From CAVZBW01 sp963773635 (GTDB lineage: Bacteria; Actinomycetota; Acidimicrobiia; Acidimicrobiales; RAAP-2): 64,000 nt of DNA. The stretch spans positions 2,356,001 through 2,420,000 of the forward strand of contig CAVZBW010000005.1 of NCBI GenBank assembly GCA_963773635.1. The letters are read 5' to 3'. Within the stretch, counting starts at the first letter, position 1, and each line of letters opens with the position of its first letter. Shown one piece after another: positions 27,495 to 36,566 of the stretch. The position numbers and the translations under genes were made by a program. The notes beneath the pieces are model-generated. The model searched no databases and was not told where the DNA came from. It saw only the letters and a list, made by a program, of their open reading frames with translations.

Positions 27495-27798
27495 TCGCCA
27501 CGAACGATGGTTCGTGTCGCGGCACCCGAACCATGAAGCAGGTTCAGCGTCGCCTACGGCCAGCTGAGATCGAGAAGCCCGTCGCTGGCTACCGAGCGGG
27601 TGCAACCGATTCGTTCATCATCGGACCACCGTCTCTGCGCTGCCAAGTGAACTGGCGTGCGCGTCGAGCAGGTGTGGACTTACTCACGCCAAAGGGGTAC
27701 TGATCGAGCCCATCATCCGCCATTGCCAAAAGCGTCGGCTCGACAGTCCCGGATGTGGTGATTTGGATAGTGATCCCTGATCCGAGAATGGAGCGCCT
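27495..27798. other. Intergenic stretch, no gene seen
   Basis: About 300 bp between slipin and aquaporin. It has more A/T than its surroundings and no frame with recognisable similarity, a ribosome site or coding bias. It probably holds the aquaporin promoter, though no clear -35/-10 pair stands out. Confidence 0.5.
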
Positions 27799-28701
27799 GT
27801 GACGACCCAGCCGACGGTAGCGAATGAACAATTGGCCCACGCTCAAGTCTCCCTACGGTCCATGGGCCAACCAAACGCAGTGGTTCGCCAGTTCGACTTC
27901 TGGGACAGCCGTTATGAAGGCCGACGGCTTTTCTCGGAGGTCCTGGGGACGTTCTTCCTTGTCCTGGTCGCGGCGGGCGCCGGCGTTGTCGACGCTCGAT
28001 TCGGCGGTGCCGTCCCGCTGGCCGCCCGAGTGGTCGCCCCCGCGTTGATGGTGGCCGCAGTCATCCTGTTCATGGGGGCGGTGTCGGGGGCACACCTCAA
28101 CCCGGCCGTGACGCTCTCCTTTGCGTTGCGGGGCGACTTCCCGTGGAAGCGGGTTCCTGCCTATCTGGTGGCCGAATTCGTCGGGGCGACCCTCGCTGCT
28201 CTCCTCCTGTGGGGCATGCTCGGCAAGTACGGCTCGGCCGGTATGACGCTGCCCGGTCACGGGGTCTCCAATCTGACCGCATTCTTAGCCGAGATGGTGC
28301 TGAGTGCCGGGCTGGTGAGCGTGATCCTCGGGACGGCATCGGGTGCACAGCAGCTTGGTCCTATTGCAGCTATCGGCGTCGGGAGTTACATCGCTCTTGC
28401 CGGGTTGTGGGCAGCACCCATTAGTGGCGCATCGATGAACCCCGCTCGCTCGCTCGGACCCGCTCTGGTCCTCGGCAACTGGGCCTCGTGGTGGGTGTAC
28501 ATCGCAGGACCCATCGCCGGCGGCGTCATTGCCGTCGGGATCGCCTATGTGCTGCGCGGCTCGGGAGGCGGAACTGCGGGAACCCATGCCGCACAAGGGA
28601 CGCTCGGGACGTTGTGGCGTCCCGACCGGATCGGTTCTCCCGAGCCCGCTCCAAGTGCGCGGAGTCAGGATCCCGCCGGTCCGCCTCACACGGCCATGTG
28701 A
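27799..28701 (+). CDS. Aquaporin / MIP-family channel
   Basis: A 300-residue channel with six membrane helices and both NPA boxes: GAHLNPAVT in the first half and GASMNPARS in the second. The start is GTG 27799. About 40 residues precede the first helix (RRLFSEVLGTFFLVLVAAGA), and a 40-residue Gly/Ala/Pro-rich tail follows the last; both are longer than in E. coli AqpZ. The narrow-pore residues were not resolved, so water versus glycerol selectivity is open. It stands alone, followed by an aldo/keto reductase. Confidence 0.92.
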   Translation: MTTQPTVANEQLAHAQVSLRSMGQPNAVVRQFDFWDSRYEGRRLFSEVLGTFFLVLVAAGAGVVDARFGGAVPLAARVVAPALMVAAVILFMGAVSGAHLNPAVTLSFALRGDFPWKRVPAYLVAEFVGATLAALLLWGMLGKYGSAGMTLPGHGVSNLTAFLAEMVLSAGLVSVILGTASGAQQLGPIAAIGVGSYIALAGLWAAPISGASMNPARSLGPALVLGNWASWWVYIAGPIAGGVIAVGIAYVLRGSGGGTAGTHAAQGTLGTLWRPDRIGSPEPAPSARSQDPAGPPHTAM

Positions 28702-28789
28702 CCCCGCCACCCCAACCCACGGGCCGGCAACCATCTCGGACGGCTCGAGCGAGTGGACGCGAGCGACTCCGTGCGGGTATGGATGGTCC

Positions 28790-29782
28790 ATGACGATTCC
28801 CACTCGTACCCTCGGCACCGGCGGCCCCGTCGCTGGGGCGATCGGCCTCGGCTGCATGAGCTTCGGGCCCGTCTACGGCACCGAGGGTGGAGACGACCCG
28901 ACCGACGTTGTCCATCGAGCTCTCGAGTTGGGGGTCACCTTGCTCGACACGGCCGACGCCTACGGGCCGAGCGAGGAGGCCCTCGGCCGGGCCCTGGCCG
29001 GCCGGCGTGACGAAGCCGTCGTCGCCACCAAATTCGGCATCGTCTCGCCGCCGCAGGGTGGAAGGCCCGCCGTGGTGAACGGGAGGCCCGACTACGTCCG
29101 CTCGGCAGTCGAGCGATCGTTGACCCGGCTGGGCACCGACCACATCGACATCTATTACCAACATCGAGCCGACGAGAACGTGCCGATCGAAGAGACCGTC
29201 GGCGCCATGGCCGAGCTCGTTGGTCAAGGCAAGGTCCGCCATCTCGGACTGTCCGAGGCGTCGGTCGACACGATCCGCCGGGCGGTCGCCGTGCACCCCA
29301 TCGCGGTGCTCCAGAGCGAATGGTCCCTGTGGAGCCGGGACATCGAGGCCGAGATCGTGCCAACCTGCCGCGAACTGGGCATTGCCCTCGTGCCGTTCAG
29401 CCCGCTCGGTCGAGGCTTCCTCACCGGCCGCCTCACGTCGCGCGACGACCTGGGTGCCAGGGACATGCGGAGCCACCATCCACGCTTCACCGAAGAGGTC
29501 TTCGACGCCAATCTGCAATCCGTGCGAACCGTGGAGGACGTCGCCGCCGCCCACGGTGTCGCCCCCGGCCAGGTGGCCCTGGCCTGGCTCTTGTCACAAG
29601 GTCCCGACGTCGTCCCCATCCCCGGCACCAAGCGGGTCCGCTACCTCGAAGAGAACGTTGGTGGCACCGACCTGACCCTCACTGCCGAGGACCTGGCCCG
29701 TCTGGATGCCCTACCGGTGAGCGGCGCCCGTACACCCGACCCCAACTGGATCTATCGCACGACACCACCCCTGCCCCGCTGA
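28790..29782 (+). CDS. Aldo/keto reductase
   Basis: NADPH-dependent TIM-barrel reductase, 330 residues from ATG 28790 (MTIPTRTLGTGGPVAGAIGL). Catalytic Asp-Tyr in LLDTADAYGPSEE, Lys in VVATKFGI, and His in DIYYQHRADENVPIEE complete the tetrad. The cofactor loop is IPGTKRVRYLEENV. Closest in style to the AKR13/YajO-like group. The substrate is unknown. Long in-frame upstream codons overlap the aquaporin and were rejected. Confidence 0.9.
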   Translation: MTIPTRTLGTGGPVAGAIGLGCMSFGPVYGTEGGDDPTDVVHRALELGVTLLDTADAYGPSEEALGRALAGRRDEAVVATKFGIVSPPQGGRPAVVNGRPDYVRSAVERSLTRLGTDHIDIYYQHRADENVPIEETVGAMAELVGQGKVRHLGLSEASVDTIRRAVAVHPIAVLQSEWSLWSRDIEAEIVPTCRELGIALVPFSPLGRGFLTGRLTSRDDLGARDMRSHHPRFTEEVFDANLQSVRTVEDVAAAHGVAPGQVALAWLLSQGPDVVPIPGTKRVRYLEENVGGTDLTLTAEDLARLDALPVSGARTPDPNWIYRTTPPLPR

Positions 29783-29946
29783 GCTCGACGAGTCGAGTGG
29801 GGATCCGGCGACGAGGGGTGCCTCGTTGGAGCGACACCGGGTAGGGCGGCAGTGATCTGTCGGCGAGTGCGGTGGCGAATCCCGGGCAGCCGCCGAACAA
29901 GCTGGACGGGCCAACGGCACCGTACGTCGACCGGGAGGGAGCGCAA

Positions 29947-30351
29947 ATGGGAGCCGACGAGAACGTCAAGACCATCCAGGGCGTCTACGAAGCCTTTGGC
30001 AGAGGAGACGTCCAAGCGGTCCTGGAGGCCGTGACCGACGACGTGGACTGGGCCACCGAGACGTCCTCAACGGCCGCACCCTGGTACGGCATTCGTCACG
30101 GGAGGGACGGTGTTGCCTCGTTTTTTGAGGCATTCGGCTCGACGATGGAGGTCCAGGAGTTCAGCCCCTACGCGTTCGCCGCGAACGACTCCGAGGTTCA
30201 CACCGTCGTGCATTGTCGGGCCACGTCGCGGGCAACCGGCAGGGTCATGGAGCACGATCTCCATCACTTCTTCCGATTCCGAGACGGGAAGATCGTCTTT
30301 TATCGCGGCACGGAAGACACCGCACAGACCGAGGCAACGCTGCGACCCTGA
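29947..30351 (+). CDS. SnoaL-like/NTF2-fold protein
   Basis: A 134-residue protein starting MGADENVKTIQGVYEAFGRG, with DVDWATE, WYGIRHGRDGVASFFEAF and a closing strand FRFRDGKIVFYRGTED. This is the pattern of SnoaL-like polyketide-cyclase/ketosteroid-isomerase-fold proteins. ATG 29947 follows GGGAGGGAGCGC. Many members have unknown roles, so no reaction is assigned. It lies among other small alpha+beta barrel proteins. Confidence 0.8.
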   Translation: MGADENVKTIQGVYEAFGRGDVQAVLEAVTDDVDWATETSSTAAPWYGIRHGRDGVASFFEAFGSTMEVQEFSPYAFAANDSEVHTVVHCRATSRATGRVMEHDLHHFFRFRDGKIVFYRGTEDTAQTEATLRP

Positions 30352-30550
30352 GTCTGCCCTGATTCCCTGAGGGTGAAGGCTCCTGTGAGCTTTCAACGGA
30401 GCTGTTCGACCAATGCGACGAATGCCCAGTGTGCTAGCCGGTGCGTTTTCCGGCTCCGCGTGCCAGAAGCAAAGGTGGTGAGCCTCCGCTGGCCCCCGGC
30501 AGCCAATTGCCCGCGGAGTCAGGATCTCGGGTCGTGGTCTACGATTTGCC

Positions 30551-31012
30551 ATGCGCGCTGCGGTCACTCTGCACATCGACGCTTCGCCGGCCAAGGTCTG
30601 GGGGCTCGTCAGTGACATCACGAGGATGGGCGAGTACAGCCCAGAGGTGATCGAGGCCGAGTGGATCGGCGACGCCACTGGGCCGGAGGTGGGCGCGCGC
30701 TACCGGGGCCACGTGAAGCGCAACGAGAACTGGCCCATCCTCTATTGGACGACTTGCGAGATCACCGAGTCCCAGCCCGGCGAGATCTTCGAGTTCGCCG
30801 TGGTGATGCGTGACCGGCCGGTCAACACGTGGCGCTACGAGTTCCGCCCGACGAGCGACGGAGGCACCGACGTTACCGAGTCGTTCGACCTCGGCGACAA
30901 CGTCTTCACCAAGATCTGGCGCCCGCTCGGCGGGTTCTTGCGGGAGCGCCGCAACCAACGTGACATGCTCCGTACCCTCGAACGAGTCAAGGCGGCTGCC
31001 GAGGGATCGTAG
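30551..31012 (+). CDS. SRPBCC-family (polyketide cyclase/START-like) protein
   Basis: A 153-residue hydrophobic-cavity protein: MRAAVTLHIDASPAKVWGLV then SDITRMGEYSPEV, ending in a long helix with LRERRNQRDMLRTLERVKAA. This is the typical SRPBCC arrangement. It is followed 138 bp later by the deazaflavin-dependent reductase. Ligand and function are unknown. Confidence 0.85.
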   Translation: MRAAVTLHIDASPAKVWGLVSDITRMGEYSPEVIEAEWIGDATGPEVGARYRGHVKRNENWPILYWTTCEITESQPGEIFEFAVVMRDRPVNTWRYEFRPTSDGGTDVTESFDLGDNVFTKIWRPLGGFLRERRNQRDMLRTLERVKAAAEGS

Positions 31013-31149
31013 AGAGCCCGCCGGCGACAAGCCGCGGCGCCTCGCGACCCTGACGGCAAACCCGGGGGCAGCGGGTGTCATGGAGTCGGGGATCGGGCAT
31101 TCCGCTGGGCAGCGCTGGCTTGCTGCAGACTCTCATTAGGCTACCGCCT

Positions 31150-31584
31150 ATGCCTTCGGACCGTGCCCTAAAGGCCATGAATCGTGTGCATCGGATACTG
31201 CTCGGCGCTTCGGGCGGTCGACTCGGTTGGCGCTTCTCTGGGATGCCTGTGATCGAGCTGACCACGACCGGCAGAAAGACAGGCCAGCCACGCACGACCA
31301 TGCTCACTTCGCCCTACCAAGAGGACTCCACCGTCGTGGTTGTAGCCTCTCGTGGCGGCGACGATAAAAACCCCGCATGGTTCCTCAACCTCCGGGACGA
31401 TCCGAAGGTGAAGGTCAAGCTTGGTCCGAATCCCCCTGCGTCGATGATCGCTGAGATTGCCGGTCCGGACGAGCGAGCACGAATCTGGCCGATCATCGCC
31501 AGCAAGCACCGCAACTACGCCGGCTATCAGCGCAAGACCGACCGGGAGATTCCGCTAGTACTGCTCCGCCCAGCTGGAGGCTGA
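31150..31584 (+). CDS. Deazaflavin (F420)-dependent nitroreductase-family protein (Ddn-like)
   Basis: A 144-residue split-barrel protein. GMPVIELTTTGRKTGQPRTT and VVVASRGGDDKNPAWFLNLR are the signature segments of the Ddn/DDN family of actinobacterial F420-dependent quinone or nitro reductases. Near the end comes KHRNYAGYQRKTDREIPLVLL. ATG 31150 (MPSDRALKAMNRVHR) is chosen because the upstream frame lacks similarity. The gene implies that the host makes F420. Confidence 0.88.
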   Translation: MPSDRALKAMNRVHRILLGASGGRLGWRFSGMPVIELTTTGRKTGQPRTTMLTSPYQEDSTVVVVASRGGDDKNPAWFLNLRDDPKVKVKLGPNPPASMIAEIAGPDERARIWPIIASKHRNYAGYQRKTDREIPLVLLRPAGG

Positions 31585-31805
31585 CCCAGCCGCCACATGT
31601 CGATACCGAACGGGGTGCCAGTGGGCCGCCGGAATTTACCTCGACGTCCTCGACGAGCATTGGCCTAACTTTGCCCGAGATCGTCGAACCCCGTTTCACT
31701 CTGGAACTTGCGACACCGTGATGGCCCCCAAAGTGCCCTGGCCGCCGGGAGGAAGAGCGGGGCAGGAGTGAGGAATGGTGTAGCCAGACCAGAGACGCCG
31801 ACCGT

Positions 31806-32294
31806 TCAGGCCAAGGGTCGAGCGCGGCCCGGTGCCACGGTGCGCGCAAGGATGCCAAGCGTGGCGCGGAGCGCGCCCTCGGGAATGACCGGGAAGATAG
31901 CCGCGTCTTTCCAGCTCTGGTCGACAGACGACCAGTCGTAGTACGAGGTGACAAGCGTCCCCTCGTCAATCGGCTCCAGCTTGTAACCGTAAACATGGCC
32001 AAGGTTGAGCTGACCTTCGATCTTCCACGCGATCTCGCGGTCCGGCTCTAAGGTCACGATCCTGACGGTGACGTCGTACAGCCCCAGCGGGTGATCATTG
32101 AGCGCTTCGCGGTCCATGTGCACCACGAAGGAGTCGCCGACAGATGTGACCGGATCACCCGTGGCATCCATCAGCATGCCCGAACTGTCGATGGCCACAT
32201 GCCCGTGTGGATTGGTCAGCACCCCAAAGATCGCCGCTGGGTCTGCCGCAATTGCTCGTTGGACCTCCAACCGTTCAGGCACGGCTGCAATCAT
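31806..32294 (-). CDS. SRPBCC-family protein
   Basis: A 162-residue START-like protein, MIAAVPERLEVQRAIAADPA then AIFGVLTNPHGHVAID. The segment VTSYYDWSSVDQSWKDAAIF and the terminal helix GALRATLGILARTVAPG fit the fold. Oriented towards the DDN-like gene, with about 220 bp between them in which I see no gene. Not linked in sequence to the SRPBCC protein at 30551. Confidence 0.8.
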   Translation of the reverse strand: MIAAVPERLEVQRAIAADPAAIFGVLTNPHGHVAIDSSGMLMDATGDPVTSVGDSFVVHMDREALNDHPLGLYDVTVRIVTLEPDREIAWKIEGQLNLGHVYGYKLEPIDEGTLVTSYYDWSSVDQSWKDAAIFPVIPEGALRATLGILARTVAPGRARPLA

Positions 32295-32437
32295 TGCACG
32301 CTCCGGTATGGCGCTGTATGAGCCGGGGAGCCTTCAATCGTCTGCTATCGCTCACTGACAACACTGTCCCCAAATGCTCGGGCAAATCGCCAGTCCAGGG
32401 TGGCCCAGAACGGGAGGGTGGTGATCAGAAGTGGAAC

Positions 32438-32713
32438 CTACTGGTATGCCTCCAACATGTGGGGCAAGGCGTCCTCAATCGTGAGGATGGGCTTCGTGTC
32501 GAACTCGATGTACTCCGAATACGCGAGGCTCGCTGCATAGCCAGTGACCGCATCCTCATTTTCGACGACAACCCATCCGACTGAATTGTCGGCAGCAACA
32601 TAATGGGCGATGGTTCCCGGGGCTGCTCCCACCTTGCCGAAGAGGTCCAGGAGCTTCTTGGTCTCGGACCGCGGAAGATAAGGCTTCACCCGGTAGGTAG
32701 TCAGAAACAGCAT
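32438..32713 (-). CDS. DUF3303-like small protein
   Basis: A 91-residue protein, MLFLTTYRVKPYLPRSETKK then LLDLFGKVGAAPGTIAHYVA. The pattern of an N-terminal strand, helix and dimeric ferredoxin-like layout resembles DUF3303 proteins. There is no catalytic signature. The ATG at 32713 has no strong ribosome site. Family assignment is from recollection of sequence style and is moderate. Confidence 0.6.
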   Translation of the reverse strand: MLFLTTYRVKPYLPRSETKKLLDLFGKVGAAPGTIAHYVAADNSVGWVVVENEDAVTGYAASLAYSEYIEFDTKPILTIEDALPHMLEAYQ

Positions 32714-33063
32714 GGCGCACCTCAGGGCCTACACACGGCTGTGGAGGGAACTTCCCACCCTCCGAGCGAAGATCCCACCTTTAGTGATACAGGGCGGTCG
32801 CGCTCCTGTAAAGACCCAAGAGGGACGTCCTCGTCCGCCGGATCGGAGGGCAGCCGACCGGATCTTCGGGAAGCCACTAAGCCCCGGTTGTAAAGAGTAA
32901 AGACCACGAGCTTCCAGCAGTTCGTGGACACGGCGCAGCTGCACGATGTGATGGGTGCCCGCTAGCGGCAAGGACGAAGCCGCTATTTCTGGGACTGCCC
33001 CGTCGATCGCGAGACACCGACTGGGGGTTCGTCTGTCCCAGAAACTCCGAGACATCACAAAAG
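32714..33063. other. Intergenic stretch upstream of tRNA-Ala, no gene seen
   Basis: About 350 bp with no convincing coding frame. A minus-strand frame reading LAGTHHIVQLRRVHELLEAR between about 32900 and 32960 looks peptide-like, but it has no start, no partner domain and no recognisable family. Confidence 0.45.
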
Positions 33064-33136
33064 TGGAGACGATGGGACTCGAACCCACGACCCCCTGCTT
33101 GCAAAGCAGGTGCTCTTCCAGCTGAGCTACGTCCCC
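33064..33136 (-). tRNA. tRNA-Ala (anticodon TGC)
   Basis: Complete 73-nt cloverleaf on the minus strand. Acceptor GGGGACG pairs with CGTCTCC with one G-T pair; the D arm is GCTC/GAGC, the anticodon stem CCTGC/GCAGG with loop TTTGCAA (anticodon TGC), and the T arm GTGGG-TTCGAGT-CCCAT. The discriminator is A and CCA is not encoded. Its 5' half (33098-33136) is duplicated exactly at 47889-47927. Confidence 0.95.
33098..33136. repeat. 39-bp direct repeat, copy 1 (inside tRNA-Ala)
   Basis: Spans the anticodon loop to the 5' end of the tRNA gene and is identical to 47889-47927 in the same orientation, 14.8 kb away. It is a possible attachment core flanking an integrated segment, or a duplicated tRNA fragment. 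Identity stops exactly at the tRNA 5' end and at the anticodon loop/3' stem. Confidence 0.75.
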
Positions 33137-33413
33137 GACGTTTCTACCCTCTGAACTGCCTTTTCGAGGCTACCCGCCTCCGGAGGGCCCTCGGCGCAAG
33201 CCCTGGCGTGGCAGTTCGCGAGTTCACTCTGGAGAAACCCGAGTGTCGAGCCTATTAGGTTTCCTGGTCCACACAGCCCGATTTCCAAGGTGGTCAACGT
33301 CCAGCTTGTGATGTCAGACGCCGCGGCATCCGCAGCGGGGTCACCGTTCCGGCGCCGTGACACGCAGGGGGAGCGAAGCTCCTCGGCGGGTGCGTCCACG
33401 CCGCGGGCGGACT

Positions 33414-34601
33414 CTAGGCACCTAGCCCGCCGACCACGTCGTAGACGGCGCCGATGAGGTTGGTGCTGCGAGGGTCGCCGGCCAGGCCGATGTCCATCCG
33501 ATTCATCACGTATCCGAAGGCGAGCCCGCCGTCGGGATCGGCCCACCCGACTGAGCCTCCGGCCCCGAAGTGGCCGAAGCTCCTGGGCCCGCCCAGGGCA
33601 ACGAGCTCAGAGCGGACCATGAAACCGAGGCCGAACTGGATGTCGAGGCCCAGGAGCACGGTGTTCGGTCCCCTGGTGAGCTGGGTGGTAGCCCGCTCGA
33701 GCTGATCGGGACCGAGGACGCGGATCCCGTCGGTTACACCGATCATGCTGGCGTACATGCGGGCCAGCGAGCGAGCATCGGTGACGCCGTTGGCGGACGG
33801 GACCTCGGCTGCGCGCATGGCTCGCGAGTTCCAGACTTCCTGCTCCCTGAAGGCGCCGCCGGGCGCCACCAGCGCCTTGCCCAGGCTGCTGTCGGGCCCC
33901 ACAAAGGCCTCCATCATCTCAGTGAGCTCCCGGTCCTCGGGGAGGTCGAACGGAATGACGGGCACGACTCGTGGCTCCTCGGCCTCTGGGAGCCCGATCC
34001 AGAAGTCGAGATCGAGGGGATCGGCGACCTCCTGGCGGAAGAAGGTCCCGATGCAAGTACCCGTCACCCGCCGGATGACCTCGCCGACCAGCCAGCCGTA
34101 GGTCGTGGCGTGGTAGCCGTGCTGCATGCCCGGGTCCCAGTGGGGGGCCTGCTTGGCCAGGGCGGCGACGACCGGATCCCAGGACAGGGCCTCCTCGAGG
34201 CTCATCTCTGCGTCGATCCAGGCCAGGCCAGCTTGATGGGAGAGCAGGTACTTGACCGGTATCTCGGCTTTCCCCCCCTCTGCGAACTCGGGCCAGTAGC
34301 GGGCGACGGGAGCGTCCATGTCGATCACCCCTCGCTCGGCCAGCATGTTGGCGCACAGCGCGGTTGCCCCCTTGGTGGTGGAGAAGACGAGGACGATGGA
34401 GTTCTCTTGCCACGGCCGACTTGTCGTCTCGTCTGCCACACCTCCCCAGAGGTCGACCACCTTCTGGCCGCCGTGGTAGGCGGCGAACGCGGCTCCGACC
34501 TCACGTCCAGATTCAAAATTTTGAGCAAAGGCCCCGCGCACGGGCTCGAAGCCGGCGGCGGTGTAGCCGTGGATGTCAGTCACCCCACCCACGCTAACCA
34601 T
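33414..34601 (-). CDS. Serine hydrolase of the beta-lactamase/EstB family
   Basis: Class C beta-lactamase-fold hydrolase of 395 residues. The nucleophile motif is STTK (in VLVFSTTKGATALCAN), the second motif is the Tyr of HGYHATTYGWLVGEV, and the late FGHFGAGGSVGWADPDGG provides the third element. Members are mostly esterases rather than true beta-lactamases. ATG 34601 is used; an in-frame GTG three codons later (34592) is an alternative. A paralogue lies at 41060-42304 on the same strand, and both are inside the segment bounded by the tRNA-Ala repeats. Confidence 0.9.
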   Translation of the reverse strand: MVSVGGVTDIHGYTAAGFEPVRGAFAQNFESGREVGAAFAAYHGGQKVVDLWGGVADETTSRPWQENSIVLVFSTTKGATALCANMLAERGVIDMDAPVARYWPEFAEGGKAEIPVKYLLSHQAGLAWIDAEMSLEEALSWDPVVAALAKQAPHWDPGMQHGYHATTYGWLVGEVIRRVTGTCIGTFFRQEVADPLDLDFWIGLPEAEEPRVVPVIPFDLPEDRELTEMMEAFVGPDSSLGKALVAPGGAFREQEVWNSRAMRAAEVPSANGVTDARSLARMYASMIGVTDGIRVLGPDQLERATTQLTRGPNTVLLGLDIQFGLGFMVRSELVALGGPRSFGHFGAGGSVGWADPDGGLAFGYVMNRMDIGLAGDPRSTNLIGAVYDVVGGLGA

Positions 34602-34743
34602 GCCTTCCGAGATCCTCCATCAGAGCCGCGACGATCACAGCACTTCATGACCTCTGGCGAAGAGGGACCTGCATGGCGGAGGTGACCCGGGGGCCGGCGG
34701 CGGGTGGAGCCCGGGGAACTCCGTGAGCCGGCGGTGCGCCGGT

Positions 34744-36132
34744 TCATGTCGCAAGCGCCATCAGGTCCCGGTAGGCGTCCTCGAGGGAGACGCGCAGCAA
34801 CGCCGGCTCGGTCACGGCCGCAGGATCGAGGTGGGCACCGATGTCGAGGCTCCCAGCCATGGAGATCTGCGTCAGGTTGAAGGCCGTACCGGCCAGGGGT
34901 CCGAAGGGGTAGACGTGCAAGGTCCGAGCGCCGGCCACATAGGTGTCGCCGGGGAAGGCGGGCAGGTTGCTCGTGGCGAAGTCAATATGGCCGGCCTGGC
35001 TGCGAATCAGGCTGGTGACCACCGAGATCGGCACCAGGTTGGCGACGGTGGCGACGACGCCCATGGGGCCGCTCCCGTGCACCTCGTCGCGTCGCTGCCC
35101 GAGAACACGGTGGACCGAAGCGAAGCGCTCGGCGAGATCCATGGCGCCTCCGGGAAGCTCGACCGGCACGGGGGTGAACGCGTTCTCTCCGCTGGATGCA
35201 TCGGTCCGGGTGCTCACAACGAAGGTGACGTGGAACCGCTCGGGGCTGGCGCCCAGCTCCCGGTGGTATCGATGGGCAGCCTCGGCGGCGCCGGTCATGA
35301 AGAAGTCGTTCAACGTGCCGCCCAAGGCCTGGGCTGAGTGGTGGGCGGCCTCGAAGGGCACGCTGAGCGCCTCCAAGTGGCGACGCCTCGAGCGGTTGTG
35401 CCACAGCGCTGAGCCAGCCGGGTGGAGCTGGTCGGTCGTGGTGCGCACCAGCCCCGCGGCCTCGATACCGGCCCGCACCACACGATCAGGGTGCATGGTC
35501 ACGTCGACGATCTTTCCGGCGAGGTCGATCGGCCATCGGATCGCCCCGGAAACGGCATCCCTCGCCTCTTCTGCCAGGCCCTCTTGCTCCTCGGGTTCGG
35601 CCTGGATGATGGCCTCCAGGTCGACCTCTGGCGGCTTGGGCGCCCGGCGCTTGAGTGCGGTGTAGGCCGAGCCGAGCCGAACGGCACCCTGCCCGTCGGT
35701 GACGGTGTGATGCAGCTTGCTGAGGAGCGCCCCCTGACCCTCAGCCAGGCCGTCGACGACCACGTACTGCCACAGCGGCCGGGTTCGATCGAAGGGGTCC
35801 TGGAGGAACTGGGTCGCCAGGTCCAGGAGGTCGCGAACCGTGCCTTCGCCGGGCGCTCCGATGCGGCGAAGGTGCCAGTCGAGGTCGAAATCGCGGTCGA
35901 ATCCCCAGTGAGGAGATGCGAGGGGCCCGTGGCCGGGCAACACATGCTGACGCAATCGGGCCGTAGAGGCCACGGCATTCGCGATGGACCGGCGGAACCA
36001 ATCGAAGTCCAGGGGCCGGTCGTAAAGGGCCACCCCTCCGGCGGTCGACGCCAGCCAGGGGTCGCGTTCGATGTTCCACATCATCGTCTCGGTGCCGCTC
36101 ATCTCGCGGCCGAAGCGCATCTCTTCGCTCAC
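34744..36132 (-). CDS. Wax-ester synthase / diacylglycerol acyltransferase (WS/DGAT)
   Basis: A 462-residue bifunctional acyltransferase making triacylglycerol or wax ester from acyl-CoA. The active site HHTVTDG (HHxxxDG) is near residue 140. The conserved C-terminal NLPAFPGDTYVAGARTLHVY and the helix preceding it match the family. Typical WS/DGAT length is 450-480. It is a marker of lipid-storing actinobacteria and is associated with the membrane or lipid droplets. It stands alone, divergent from the permease region. Confidence 0.93.
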   Translation of the reverse strand: MSEEMRFGREMSGTETMMWNIERDPWLASTAGGVALYDRPLDFDWFRRSIANAVASTARLRQHVLPGHGPLASPHWGFDRDFDLDWHLRRIGAPGEGTVRDLLDLATQFLQDPFDRTRPLWQYVVVDGLAEGQGALLSKLHHTVTDGQGAVRLGSAYTALKRRAPKPPEVDLEAIIQAEPEEQEGLAEEARDAVSGAIRWPIDLAGKIVDVTMHPDRVVRAGIEAAGLVRTTTDQLHPAGSALWHNRSRRRHLEALSVPFEAAHHSAQALGGTLNDFFMTGAAEAAHRYHRELGASPERFHVTFVVSTRTDASSGENAFTPVPVELPGGAMDLAERFASVHRVLGQRRDEVHGSGPMGVVATVANLVPISVVTSLIRSQAGHIDFATSNLPAFPGDTYVAGARTLHVYPFGPLAGTAFNLTQISMAGSLDIGAHLDPAAVTEPALLRVSLEDAYRDLMALAT

Positions 36133-36165
36133 GCCGCCATGGTAGGAGCCCGAGACGATTGAAGC

Positions 36166-36321
36166 CTAGACTTCCTTGGCCGATGAGCCGGCGAAGCTGG
36201 GTGACTTGCGGGATCGCGGCCTGCTGAGCCCGCGAAACAGGTATCGAATCCCGACCGTTATGAGTGCGGCAACCACTATCGCCGACAGGACCGTGACAAG
36301 TACCAGCAGCGCGAAGGTCAT
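36166..36321 (-). CDS. Small single-pass membrane protein of unknown function
   Basis: Fifty-one residues from ATG 36321: MTFALLVLVTVLSAIVVAAL continues ITVGIRYLFRG, then a basic tail LSRPRSRKSPSFAGSSAKEV. One strong transmembrane helix with a positively charged C-terminal tail suggests an N-out/C-in topology. There is no ribosome site of note. It sits just upstream of the WS/DGAT gene in the same direction (33 bp). The composition is convincing for a membrane peptide, but homology is unknown. Confidence 0.5.
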   Translation of the reverse strand: MTFALLVLVTVLSAIVVAALITVGIRYLFRGLSRPRSRKSPSFAGSSAKEV

Positions 36322-36566
36322 GGGACTCGCAGGTTCCGGAGGGTCACAGACTCCAAGCTATCGAGCCGTTCGCCTCAAAGCTGTTGTCACATTCTCGCTC
36401 ACTTGATCCCAATCTCAGCGAGGACCTTCACCAGAGCTTCGACCGCCACGCCGCCTACGTCGTCGTAGCCTTTGTCACGGTGCAAAGAAATTATGCACGA
36501 TGTTCAACGCCTGCTCCGGGGGAGAACGTGGCGATAGGTCGAGGAGAAGAGGTGGGTCCGTAGTCC

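Noticed and set aside
33138..33413. Gene or terminator between tRNA-Ala and the esterase
   Set aside because: No coding frame and no clear stem-loop with a T-run.
36176..36406. 76-residue plus-strand frame
   Set aside because: No similarity; the opposite strand encodes a better membrane-protein candidate.
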